From: Arthrobacter sp. ZGTC412
GTDB taxonomy: Bacteria > Actinomycetota > Actinomycetes > Actinomycetales > Micrococcaceae
Length of the DNA stretch: 64,000 nucleotides
Assembly: GCF_002929215.1 (NCBI RefSeq)
Contig: NZ_PJII01000019.1
Location: 24,265 to 88,264 of the forward strand
Direction: 5' to 3'
The notes below the pieces were generated by a model, which saw only the letters and a program-made list of their open reading frames with translations, was not told where the DNA came from and searched no databases. Position 1 is the first letter of the stretch. Every line of letters begins with the position of its first letter. This document shows, piece by piece, positions 50,856 through 59,541 of this stretch. The position numbers and the translations under genes were made by a program.

Positions 50856-53333
50856 ATGCTGACGTTTCTCCAAGCGGCCCACCGAAGGGTGCTGGTCGTT
50901 CTTTCCCTGCTGCTCCTGATGTTTTTCCTGCCACCGACCCAAGTCTGGGCTGCGGGGCCTCAGCAGCGCACGGTCGAGGACTTCGGTACCCGCTACTTTG
51001 GTGCATTGCTGGACTGGGACAAGGACTCAGCGGCGGAGCATGCCCAGCGGTTGGGGGAGTCGGCAGCCCTGTACGGGCAGAACGTGCCCATGCCCATGGA
51101 CGAAAATGACCGCGCATACTTGCAGGCCTACTTCTCCCGCACCGCGGACCAGGGCGCGCACGCGCTGCTCACGGTCCGGCCTGGGATCAGTTTGAAAGAC
51201 GTCGATGCGGCCACGGCGAACGAATTCGCCGGGCACCTCTCCGAGGCGGCAGCCGGCTTTCGAGGAACTGTCTTTGTCCGCTTCGCTCCGGAAATGAACG
51301 CCCCATGGGTTCCCTGGGGCCAGGAACCGGAGGCCTACCGGACCTCATTTAGCACGATGAGTTTGGCCCTGCGGGCTGCCCTTTCAGACCCGGTGATGGT
51401 CTGGTCTCCTACTGCTGCGAAGGACTACCCGTTCCAGGAGGCGACACTTGCCCCTCCCAAGGGGGTGCCTTTGGAGTCACTGGACACCACCGGGAATGGA
51501 GTTTGGGATCAGGAGGATTCCGCGTATGGGCCCTACTACCCGGGCGACGACGTGGTCGACTGGGTGGGTCTGTCCGTTTACCACGACACGACAGGGGCGG
51601 GTCCGGCCAGGAATACTGTCCCCGTGGCAGGAGAGTTCAATGACGCCCTGCACAGTTCCGGCGCTGGGATCGGCATTGACGGTTTCTATAGCACTTACGT
51701 TGAGGCGCGGGGCAATCCCCTTCTAGTTGAAACGGGCGCGTTTTACTCGCCAAGGGCCGGGGGCGCCGCCGAAGCTGAAGTAAAGCGCGCCTGGTGGGAC
51801 CAGGTTTTTGCCGCCGTTGCCGAGCCCCGGAACAGGGCAGTCAAGGCCGTGGTCTGGAACGAAACGGTCGGTCAACGGGATGAAGGACGAATATTTGTCG
51901 ACTGGCGGGTAACCGCCGACGCTTCTCTGGCTGGAGCTTTTCGGGCGGCCCTTGACGCCTCTGGCCTCGCAGTCGGTCCTGTTACGGAAGGCGGCCTTGA
52001 AGGGGGCCCGGCGGTTGAGGCCCCACAAAAAGCGGCCGGGACCGTGCTCAGCGGATGGGCGGCCTGGGCTGTGGCCGGGGCTGTACTGGCAGCTGTCGCA
52101 GTGTTGTGGCTGCTGGCGACCCGGGCAGCGCCGGGCCGGTGGTCCTATACCGGCACCGGTAAGCGTGACGCGCGAATAGATATGCTCCGCGGCCTGGCCA
52201 TCGTGTTCGTCGTTATCAACCATGTGGGCATCAACTCGCTCCTACAACTGCTCAGTCAGGAAGCCATTGGAGTGGTCTCGGGCGCGGAGCTGTTCGTCAT
52301 GCTCTCCGGGGTCGTCCTGGGCATGGTGTACGGGCCGAGAGCGGGAACTGAGCTGGGGGATGTGGTGGATGCGACGTCCAAGCGCGCCTTAAAACTCTAC
52401 GTCACTGCACTGGCTGTCGTCCTGACCGTGTATGCACTGAGCCTGTTGCCCTTCGTCAGCGCCGCAGCAGTCACTACCTTCACCGATCAGGGAACCGGTG
52501 CAGGCGGACGAAGCACAGCCGGCACCACCTATGACCTTTACTCCGGGATAGAAGGATTACTGCAGTTTCCCGTCCCTGACGGACTCATTCCGGCTCTGTT
52601 GCTGCTGCAGGTCGGGCCGTGGCAGTTCAATGTGATGGGCCTCTACGTCGTCCTCCTGCTGGTCAGTCCGCTGATCCTCGCAGCGCTCTCGCGCGGCCTT
52701 GCCTGGCTGGTCCTCACGGTCAGTCTTTGCCTTTACGTTGCGGGGTCCATCTTCCGCCTCCGGCTGCTTCCTTCACAGTTCGAGGACTCTTTCCCGCTCC
52801 TCGTATGGCAGGTCCTGTTCGTCCTAGGCATAGCGGCAGGGTTTTACCGGCGCCAGATCATTCAATGGTTCGCCCACCCGCACCGGCGTCTGTTCCTGGG
52901 AGCCTGCATCCTGTTTGCCGCGGCGTGTGCGCTGTTCTCCTGGAGCGGGCCTTACCTGACCAACCAGCTGGATGTCCGCCTGGCGCTTATCTCGGAAGCA
53001 ACGTTCAGGTACATCTACGACACGTTCTTTAACCGCACCTACCTCGGGCCCGGGCGGTTGCTAAACGTCATCCTCATAACTATCGCCTTCTATGCTCTTC
53101 TCAGCGCTTTCTGGAAGCCACTTGTTCGCGCCGTTGGCTGGTTCTTCATCCCGCTTGGCAGGGCCACGCTTTATGTGTTCATCATGCACGTATTCTTCAT
53201 CGTGATTATCGCCAACATCCCGTTCCTAAGGGACGGGAACCTCTGGCTGAACACGGCTGCCTACGTCGCTTTGCTGGCCATGCTCTGGGGGATGGTTAAA
53301 GCCCGTTTCCTGTTCCGCCTCATACCCCGGTAA
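50856..53333 (+). CDS. GH26-like domain fused to OpgC-type acyltransferase (825 aa)
   Basis: After a signal/anchor (VLVVLSLLLLMFFLPPTQVWAA), residues about 35-370 form an extracellular GH26-like barrel with putative acid/base Glu146 (FVRFAPEMNAPWVPWG) and nucleophile near residue 292 (NPLLVETGAFYSP). A membrane helix (AAWAVAGAVLAAVAVLWLLA) follows, then an OpgC/acyltransferase-3-like domain with about ten helices beginning DARIDMLRGLAIVFVVINHVG and ELFVMLSGVVLGMVYG. OpgC proteins move acyl groups onto glucans outside the membrane, so one protein may both cut and acylate a cell-surface polysaccharide. Confidence 0.85.
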   Translation: MLTFLQAAHRRVLVVLSLLLLMFFLPPTQVWAAGPQQRTVEDFGTRYFGALLDWDKDSAAEHAQRLGESAALYGQNVPMPMDENDRAYLQAYFSRTADQGAHALLTVRPGISLKDVDAATANEFAGHLSEAAAGFRGTVFVRFAPEMNAPWVPWGQEPEAYRTSFSTMSLALRAALSDPVMVWSPTAAKDYPFQEATLAPPKGVPLESLDTTGNGVWDQEDSAYGPYYPGDDVVDWVGLSVYHDTTGAGPARNTVPVAGEFNDALHSSGAGIGIDGFYSTYVEARGNPLLVETGAFYSPRAGGAAEAEVKRAWWDQVFAAVAEPRNRAVKAVVWNETVGQRDEGRIFVDWRVTADASLAGAFRAALDASGLAVGPVTEGGLEGGPAVEAPQKAAGTVLSGWAAWAVAGAVLAAVAVLWLLATRAAPGRWSYTGTGKRDARIDMLRGLAIVFVVINHVGINSLLQLLSQEAIGVVSGAELFVMLSGVVLGMVYGPRAGTELGDVVDATSKRALKLYVTALAVVLTVYALSLLPFVSAAAVTTFTDQGTGAGGRSTAGTTYDLYSGIEGLLQFPVPDGLIPALLLLQVGPWQFNVMGLYVVLLLVSPLILAALSRGLAWLVLTVSLCLYVAGSIFRLRLLPSQFEDSFPLLVWQVLFVLGIAAGFYRRQIIQWFAHPHRRLFLGACILFAAACALFSWSGPYLTNQLDVRLALISEATFRYIYDTFFNRTYLGPGRLLNVILITIAFYALLSAFWKPLVRAVGWFFIPLGRATLYVFIMHVFFIVIIANIPFLRDGNLWLNTAAYVALLAMLWGMVKARFLFRLIPR

Positions 53334-53994
53334 CGACCCGGAGCGCAGTGCTGCGGAAAAAATGACCCGCTGTATCGACCAGGGCCCGCACCAGGGCAGC
53401 GACGAGGACAGCGTCCCCGGACTCAAGGCAAACATCAGCCACCCTGACCTCAACGGTGGGATGCCGGACCGAGAGGCGCGCGTCAAAGTCCGGGTTGTTG
53501 ATGACACCGGTGCCGGAAAGTGCCGCTACCAATGAATGGTAGGCCCGGGCGGATCCGAAGACCTCGGTCGGCCCGGCAGAGGACCACCGGTTCCACGCCT
53601 GGGTCCGGAAACTGGCGTAACCACTGTCTGTGCCGTTCCAGAACGGTGAATTGGAACTTATTGCAGTCAGCACCGGCAACCATGACCTGATCCGGTCAAG
53701 GACCGCGACGCCTTCCTCATCGGAGCCGACCGAGACGTGGACATGGGATCCGCACGTCAATTGCTCCCGGGCAGTCAGAGCAAATTTCTCCTGCAGAGCG
53801 TCATAGCGGTCTGTGCGCTTGGCGTGCGGAGCAACGGGCACCGGGGACGTGGCCAACGCTGCAATTCTCGCGCCCACCAGCCGGGCCAACGAATCCGCGT
53901 AAGCCCGGCCATCCCTGATCTCGGCGGCCAACGCCTCCAGGCTGCTGTGCGGGCGCGTGATGACTTCGAGCTGATCCTGCTGCAGCTCCGCGGC
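53320..53994 (-). pseudogene. glutamate-cysteine ligase family 2 (YbdK-like), N-terminally truncated
   Basis: The frame from an in-frame TGA at 53995 reads AELQQDQLEVITRPHSSLEA, RDGRAYADSLARLVGARIAA, then TCGSHVHVSVGSDEEGVAVL and TVEVRVADVCLESGDAV, the main body of a GCS2 ATP-dependent carboxylate-amine ligase. The N-terminal VEEE substrate region is absent and replaced by unrelated sequence. It overlaps the end of the acyltransferase gene convergently by 14 bases. Probably non-functional. Confidence 0.7.
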
Positions 53995-54606
53995 TCACCT
54001 CATCAACGCGTTTGCCGGAGTAGTCCCTCGAAACGTCGACTAGGAGCGCTTGAGTGAGTGCGGGCGACCATGGCCGCCATGACTGAACCGGCATCGTCAT
54101 TCCATTGCACGTCCACAAAACCTCCTGGTCTTGCTAAGCCCTCATGGCCTAGGTTTCTTCATGCTAGAGGAGTTCCTCGTGAGGAAACCCGGTGCCTAGA
54201 GGTTAGAGGCGTCGCCCAGAACTGTGGAGGCGGCTTTTCAAGCATAAGGATTGTGGACTTGGACTTTATTGCCGCAAGGTCCGCGGCGCTGGCGCTGATT
54301 CTGTCTGCGAGTGACGTCTATCCAAAAGTCGTAGGGCCATTCATTCGGAGGTGCACCCGAAGGCATGTCCCAAGGATCTGGTTCGGCCATGGGAACATAG
54401 CCCCAGGTAAAGCGAACCCACCTCGCCGACCAGGGAACCCCTGATTTCGTTTCCCTGAATATGCGGTCTGCATGCTTATGCGGCATGGTGTGGATGATCC
54501 ATGTCAACCACTTGAGCCGCGGCGTTAGAAAGATGCCTTGCGTTAGCCGCGACCGCCATGTTGGCTGACGCGCTGAAGCGTTCCATAATTTGCCATCAAA
54601 AGTGTC

Positions 54607-54744
54607 GTGTTCAGAATCGACGTTCGCGACTTCGTTGGTCCGATCACGCTTCAGCCGGCCGCAATACTGATTCTGGCCAGCATCTTGGCCGGATTCCTGA
54701 CCGACTACTTCAGGCCCGCACAAAGATCCCGCGCCGCTCACTAA
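54607..54744 (+). pseudogene. fragment matching the C-terminus of the PadR-partner membrane protein
   Basis: Forty-five codons reading VFRIDVRDFVGPITLQPAA, ILILASILAGFLTDYFRPAQ and RSRAAH-stop. This matches the end of the protein at 12917-13321 at about 80% identity. No PadR gene or N-terminal part precedes it, so it is the broken end of a related gene. Confidence 0.75.
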
Positions 54745-54937
54745 CCCTCTGTCCACATCTGGGGTCAACCGCATTCCGCGTCTTACTCTTCGTCTCAGAA
54801 ATCCTCGGAACCGGGGCAGCCCTGAATCAAACCGTCTTGGTGGTCCTGAATCACGTTGACATATTCAGCCCTCCGCTCACGTCCCCCGGCGAGCTACCCC
54901 AGCAGCTGTAAGCAAACACTGCTCTCACCTGCGAGGA

Positions 54938-55027
54938 TCAATAACCCGCCATCATTAACCACGCGAAGATCACTGCCACTACGGAAATGACAGCCACGAT
55001 CCCAGCGAAACCCCACTTTGTGCTCAT
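54938..55027 (-). CDS. very small membrane protein (29 aa)
   Basis: MSTKWGFAGIVAVISVVAVI followed by FAWLMMAGY: a single membrane helix with a short N-terminal head. GGGAG lies seven bases upstream of the ATG. Small single-helix proteins of this kind are often missed. No family known; reality rests on the ribosome-binding site and clean hydrophobic pattern. Confidence 0.45.
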   Translation of the reverse strand: MSTKWGFAGIVAVISVVAVIFAWLMMAGY

Positions 55028-55463
55028 GATTTCTCCCAACCCAAGGAGGGCCCACATGCCCTCCTATCCAGCTTGGCGTGAGTGGAGGTAGTCCATCAAT
55101 AGCTGGCGGCCCGTCACTAAATCGACGTCCACTTTTACGTAAGCATTTACTGCAGCGCAGGTATGACCTGGCCCAGCAGTGCATGGAAAATTGTTCACGG
55201 ATGATCCTCGCGGGACAACCGACTCCCTACGGAAACGTACGTAGCCCGTTGGTTTAGTGTGTACGCGCATGCTCCCGAACTTAGTCCGGCCGTAGGCCCT
55301 TGGTCCTCGTTCGAGGGGTGTTCGGAGGTTTGATGGTCCTGTGCGAGGTCTAATTGGTTACGGGTGTCGTATTTCTGAAGTTGAGCACTGAGTCCAAGGT
55401 TTCACAAGGTTCACGGCAAAGGGTTTTCGCAAGGTTAGGGCTGCAAGCTTTCGGTATCTGGCT

Positions 55464-55537
55464 GTGGGTCAACCCCCAATGACCCACTGGTCAGTGCAGC
55501 GGAGGCAGCATCGCAACCCCCAATGCGATGCTGCCTC
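55464..55537 (+). ncRNA. candidate 6C-like small RNA: two hairpins with identical C5 loops
   Basis: Hairpin 1: GTGGGTCA (55464-55471) and TGACCCAC (55480-55487). Hairpin 2: perfect 14-bp arms GAGGCAGCATCGCA (55502-55515) and TGCGATGCTGCCTC (55524-55537). Both loops are exactly ACCCCCAA. Two neighbouring hairpins with C-rich loops are the hallmark of the actinobacterial 6C RNA, although that motif usually has at least six Cs and here there are five. No T-run follows hairpin 2. Confidence 0.5.
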
Positions 55538-55647
55538 TGTCAGGGCGCGAACCACGTATCACTAGGCCTATGAATGTGGGCTTCCTTAAGCCAGCCTCGG
55601 TATCGCAGCGGAACTGCAGCAGCGGCGCTGACTGTTCTTCTCCGGTG

Positions 55648-55929
55648 CTACTCGATTCTGGCATTGAGGATGCGCTGCAACTCCTTCTGCTGGTGATCGG
55701 CGAAGACGCGGCCTGCGACGGTGCTGGTACTGGTAAGGGGTGGGATGTCCAGGCTGGCATTGCACTCTTTGCCCCAACATCGGATCTCGTCAGTCCAGAC
55801 CCAGCTGTATCCGGGATGAAGTTCTTTCACCGTGGCCATGCCGGCAGTCGCTGCTGAAGTGAGGGACCGAAGGTCCAGCAGGTCCGCTTCGCTGACCACT
55901 GTTCTGAGATCGGTGTGTTCGATTGTCAT
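55648..55929 (-). CDS. small protein of unknown function (93 aa)
   Basis: ATG at 55929 with AGGA upstream; MTIEHTDLRTVVSEADLLDLRSLTSAA is helical, followed by ELHPGYSWVWTDEIRCWGKECNASL and a helical C-terminus ADHQQKELQRILNARIE. Two cysteines (CWGKEC) are close. I do not recognise a family. It lies downstream of the twin hairpins on the opposite strand. Confidence 0.55.
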   Translation of the reverse strand: MTIEHTDLRTVVSEADLLDLRSLTSAATAGMATVKELHPGYSWVWTDEIRCWGKECNASLDIPPLTSTSTVAGRVFADHQQKELQRILNARIE

Positions 55930-56001
55930 GGTCCTGCCTTTCCCTCGCGCCGATAACTCACCATATGTGCCCTGGATCACAAACACATTCTGAAGCCCCA
56001 A

Positions 56002-56384
56002 AAATTACTGGCCGGTAAGGGTTTGTTTCAAACGCGAAAACTGCGCCTATGAATGGCGTTCGCCGCAGGCAAACGGGAAGAAGCCCGAACGTGAATGGGC
56101 GACAGGAGCCGCAGTGTCTCCATCTCATCAAACCATCAATAGATGAGACAGCGAATTGCCGTACACCGGCGCAACTGGCTCCGGGAGTGACTGCTTCGGA
56201 AAATTTGTCCAGCAGACGTAGTCGTTCCAGAGCACGCCCGCATCGGGGGCCTCGGTACAGGGTGCCTACCTCTGACCCCGTCCGCTTGATGCCCGGCCAT
56301 TCCCGGGACCGGGTCCGGGGACCGCTTCCGTTGCGGGGACGGGTCCGCTCCGCCTTTTGGTTCCGGAAGCCGCTGTCCTGGTTC
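56002..56384. other. 383-base gap
   Basis: No supported gene. Contains repeated GGGACCGGGTCCGGGGACCG-type GC-rich sequence near 56300-56345; nothing else recognised. Confidence 0.4.
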
Positions 56385-56564
56385 CTAGCCCTTCTTCTTG
56401 AAGGCGTCCTTTATTTTCTCGCCGGCCTGCTTCAAGTCCGACTTCGCCTGATCGCCCTTGCCTTCGGCCTTCAGGCGGTCATCGCCGCTGGTTTCACCAG
56501 CAGCTTCCTTGCCCTTGCCGCGCAGCTTTTCAGCCGCATTACGGGCCTTATCTCCCAAACCCAT
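56385..56564 (-). CDS. CsbD-family stress protein (59 aa)
   Basis: MGLGDKARNAAEKLRGKGKE, AAGETSGDDRLKAEGKGDQA then KSDLKQAGEKIKDAFKKKG: a lysine-rich helical CsbD-like protein of usual length. The ATG at 56564 is preferred because the motif starts immediately; upstream GAAGGGATAAG gives a ribosome-binding site. CsbD proteins are general-stress proteins of unclear mechanism. Confidence 0.9.
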   Translation of the reverse strand: MGLGDKARNAAEKLRGKGKEAAGETSGDDRLKAEGKGDQAKSDLKQAGEKIKDAFKKKG

Positions 56565-56762
56565 GGTCTTATCCCTTCGGTCGGAAACCCCGGCGGGGAC
56601 GCCCCGCGGGCTGCCACTTCCATCGTAACCACCCACTTCCAACTGCGGACCAGTGCCGCCACAATAATTTCGTGCCGGTGAGTCACCAGGACAGGTTTCG
56701 GATTGGAGTCACAATCGCCAGGCGGGGACGAGGTCGCCAGGCTGGCTACACGAGTCCCAGAA

Positions 56763-56800
56763 GGCGTTACCTACTTCCCCCATAAAAAGTAGGTAACGCC
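56763..56800. terminator. perfect 14-bp hairpin
   Basis: Arms GGCGTTACCTACTT and AAGTAGGTAACGCC with a 10-base loop that begins CCCCC. It lies 11 bases after the stop at 56812 and may terminate that leftward transcript, though no T-run follows. Confidence 0.6.
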
Positions 56801-56811
56801 CACTGCAGACC

Positions 56812-57072
56812 CTAACGCGAGAGGACAATCCTGGGAATAGCGGTAAAAGAAACTCCGTACGCACCGGTGTACCCCTCCTGTGCCTTCCCGCGGGGTGCTA
56901 CCCATATGGTTTCGCGGGCTTCGACCTGAAAAAGACTGCCCAGAGCCTTTTCTGCTTCCCGACCCTCATCAGCGCAGGCAAATGGTGTCCATGGCAAAGG
57001 GGATACCAGGGAGGCAACGCCTGCATGAAACCAAGACTTCCCGGCCTGTTTGGTTCTAATGGACCTCTCCAC
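56812..57072 (-). CDS. possible small protein (86 aa), weak support
   Basis: GTG at 57072 inside the end of the SRPBCC gene; product contains DEGREAEKALGSLFQVEARE and YTGAYGVSFTAIPRIVLSR. Position between the SRPBCC gene and a strong hairpin supports it; there is no recognised domain or clear ribosome-binding site. Confidence 0.3.
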   Translation of the reverse strand: MERSIRTKQAGKSWFHAGVASLVSPLPWTPFACADEGREAEKALGSLFQVEARETIWVAPRGKAQEGYTGAYGVSFTAIPRIVLSR

Positions 57073-57505
57073 GCCAAGCGCCGGTTTCGGTACCCCTGGT
57101 CTCAACGAATTCCTTGAAGCGGCGCAAGTCCGCCCTGACCTCCATGTTGTCGAACCCTAGCGCGGCACCGGCCTTCTCCGTGAAGGTTTCCGGAGCCCAT
57201 TCAAAACGAACCCAAACTCGCGTCCCTCCGGTCTGTAGCGGCGTAAAAGTCACGGCGCCGGCGTGCGCCTCTCCGTCGGTGCTGCGCCAGGCAATCCGCT
57301 CATCGGGACGCTGTTCAATGATGTCAGTGTCGAATTCCCGCTTGGCTCCGCCGATGTTAACCACCCAATGGTTCGTCCGGTCAGTGAGTTGGACTACGGA
57401 GTCCACCCCGGACATGAAATTGGGGAAGGACTCGAACTGCGTCCACTGGTCATAGGCCGTTCGCACTGGGACCTCGACGTCAATGGTTTCTTCGACTGTT
57501 TGCAT
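57056..57505 (-). CDS. SRPBCC-family protein (149 aa)
   Basis: A START/Bet v1-like fold: MQTVEETIDVEVPVRTAYDQWTQFESFPNFMSGVDSVVQL, then HWVVNIGGAKREFDTDIIEQRPDERIAWRS and TPLQTGGTRVWVRFEW. This is the polyketide-cyclase-like group common as small stress or lipid-binding proteins in actinobacteria. The ATG at 57505 has GGGGAG just upstream; the longer frame to 57640 has no support. Confidence 0.88.
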   Translation of the reverse strand: MQTVEETIDVEVPVRTAYDQWTQFESFPNFMSGVDSVVQLTDRTNHWVVNIGGAKREFDTDIIEQRPDERIAWRSTDGEAHAGAVTFTPLQTGGTRVWVRFEWAPETFTEKAGAALGFDNMEVRADLRRFKEFVETRGTETGAWRGEVH

Positions 57506-58044
57506 GTTCTCCCCTCCCGAAGACAAAGATGCAGCGGCACCAACACGCAACACCCAAAGCAGGTCCCGCCAGATGTCGCTCACTGATATCGTCTGCGGTG
57601 GTCCACCCCCCCAAGCGCCGTGCGGACCACCTGTCGCCATCGTAGATCGCGGCTGCGGCCCTCACAACGGCAGTAGGCGGAGCACATGTGTGTGACGAGA
57701 ACAACACGCGAAGGTCAGTAGCCTTATCAAGTTGAGTTATGAACTCACGAGAAAGTACGTTGTGAGTGGCAACCCCTCGCATGCCCCCCATTTGCGGGGG
57801 GTTGCTTCATGCCTCAAAGCCCTTGTTAGCGAACGATGCTGGCAGGGGCATTGTTTGCCGGCGGACAGTGAGCATTTGGTATTGCCCACCCTAAGACCCT
57901 GCGGGGAAACAGGTACTCAGCAGCTCACGCCAGCGGCGCCGGGCGACGCCAGGCAGGGAGGGAGGACTTTGTGGTCTACCTCTGCCACCGAAACTGCAGA
58001 AACGCCCCACACAATGACTGTACGCACCGCTAGGGGAGTGGTAA
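57506..58044. other. 539-base gap with one C6/G6 hairpin
   Basis: At 57784-57801, CCCCCC and GGGGGG pair around ATTTGC, and the wider GCAACCCC/GGGGTTGC can pair instead. No gene with support. TTGAGTTATGAACTCACG near 57730 is a short dyad (GAGTT/AACTC). Confidence 0.4.
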
Positions 58045-58764
58045 CTATTTGTAGTCCAGGCTGAGCAAGAGGGCCTTGAGCTGACGGAACTTCTCCGTTG
58101 CCGTCCAGGCTTTGGCTGCCTCAGGGGTTGCGAAGGCGGGCTTCTTCTCGTCCTGGAAAACCACGAAGGCAGACAGGACCCCGTTGGGCAGGAGCACTTG
58201 GTTTGTTCCGGAATTGTCCTGGGACGGCAGGAACTCGTCGGCGAGCCTGACGTCCATGAAATAGAACGGGCGGCCAGCGATGATGTCATAGCCGAAACCG
58301 AACTCGGTGGGCTTCCCAGCCTTATCGGTGATGCCGGGCACGGGCGCGTGATCTAGGACCGTCCGCTTGGCTGGACCGGCAGCGGCATCGCCGTACATGC
58401 CGCTGAGGACGCGGGCAACTTCTGACCCGGAGCTGTCCGTAACGACAGCAATCACGGAACCGGCCTTATCCTCCTCTGTCAGGTACGGGCCCTGTTCGGT
58501 CCTGACCGACCAGCCGGCCGGGTACCTGAACGAGATGTGCCCGTCAGGGAAAGTGAAACTTTGCCCTTGCAGGGTATCCGCGTTCGGACCAGATGAGGAC
58601 GTGGTTGTTGCCGATGTCGGTCCAGCTGTGGACGTCGGGGTAACCACTGGTGGCGCGACGGACCGCTGCGGACCAACCGGTTGCGCGGTACAGGCCGTGC
58701 CGGTGAGCACGACGCCTGCCAGGATGGCTGCTGCCAGTGAGTGGTGCATGCTGCGCGTCTTCAA
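58045..58764 (-). CDS. lipoprotein of unknown function (239 aa)
   Basis: Signal LAAAILAGVVLTGTACTAQP with lipobox (TGTAC; -3 Thr is weaker than Leu), then a Thr/Ser/Pro linker to about residue 65. The exported domain begins FTFPDGHISFRYPAGWSVRTEQ and ends FRQLKALLLSLDYK, a pattern seen in secreted beta-sandwich proteins with a PsbP-like fold. No partner nearby. Function unknown. Confidence 0.75.
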   Translation of the reverse strand: MKTRSMHHSLAAAILAGVVLTGTACTAQPVGPQRSVAPPVVTPTSTAGPTSATTTSSSGPNADTLQGQSFTFPDGHISFRYPAGWSVRTEQGPYLTEEDKAGSVIAVVTDSSGSEVARVLSGMYGDAAAGPAKRTVLDHAPVPGITDKAGKPTEFGFGYDIIAGRPFYFMDVRLADEFLPSQDNSGTNQVLLPNGVLSAFVVFQDEKKPAFATPEAAKAWTATEKFRQLKALLLSLDYK

Positions 58765-59396
58765 TTTGCTCTCCGAAGGGAAGAAGTTCCGGACAGGTCA
58801 CCCCAGGACAGAGAATACCGCTCCCAGCCGATGTTGAATACGCTCACATCAGACGGACCCAGTCAGGGCGTATTCGCGTGCGCCTGAAGCAGGCTTACGG
58901 AAATCACTGATCGGCGCTTGGAAACATCCAAGAGCCTTTGCCCTCAGCCAAATTGCCGATGCGGCGGAGCTGACCGTTTGCCTCTAATAGGTCTGCACAC
59001 AGGCAACGGGTCGCCCACAGCGAGGCACCTTGCCCAAAAACGACCGTTTGATACCTGGTGGCGACAGGGCCTGCAGACCCCGGGAGAGGGTGCCCGGTCC
59101 CGCCGCCGGAGTTCGTTACCGGAATCAAAAGTACTCAGAGCGGGGGAAAGGACGTTTTGACCATTGGTGGGGGAGTGGGTCTGCAGCGACAGATTACGAC
59201 CGCGCTTTGGGGTACGGGGCCGGTGAACTGTGCCGAGACCCTTGCAGCACGCGCGCCTGGCGGGCAGTGAAACGAGATACCGACACGGTTAAGCTCGTCT
59301 TTGCTGTCTAACTACTGCTCAGATGATCGCACCGCTGCCCGCCGGAACCCGCTGGGCCCCCAACCGCGGCGCAACCACCAGCACGCTGTTCTTCGA
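58765..59396. other. 632-base gap
   Basis: No supported gene. A rightward stretch near 59130-59200 reads GGKDVLTIGGGVGLQRQITT, faintly like the C-terminal part of RibD/dihydrofolate-reductase-like proteins, but too short and degenerate to call. Confidence 0.35.
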
Positions 59397-59480
59397 TCAG
59401 GCGGCATTAGTGGGCTGCTCGTCGGCGGCCCGGTGTCCGCCCTGACAGGTTTCGATGATCCGGCCGGTGAGTAGGGCTTT
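59397..59480 (-). pseudogene. copy C of the three-copy small gene, 3' end only, inverted
   Basis: Reads KALLTGRIIETCQGGHRAAD then EQPTNAA-stop, matching the ends of copies A (37537) and B (50167). Only the last 27 codons are present and the orientation is opposite. Confidence 0.65.
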
Positions 59481-59541
59481 GAGCGGGCAGCCAAAACTAG
59501 ACCTCGACTGCCCATTGACGACGGCGCTGGCCGCGGCCCCC

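Noticed and set aside
54238-54774. 178-codon leftward frame
   Set aside because: It runs antisense across the recognisable PadR-partner fragment at 54607-54744 and has no domain; the sense fragment explains part of the openness.
55380-55450. Possible tRNA or attachment site near the twin hairpins
   Set aside because: No cloverleaf, anticodon stem or CCA-type end can be drawn; no integrase nearby. I also found no tRNA or rRNA elsewhere in the window.
44560-57570. Shared ACACGCAACACCCAAAG in the leftward genes at about 44580 and 57550
   Set aside because: Only 17 bases agree and the surroundings differ; may be chance or a trace of old recombination, too little to call.
59058-59270. Rightward frame with GGKDVLTIGGG, faintly like RibD-type reductases
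   Set aside because: Resemblance covers only about 20 residues and the rest does not fit.
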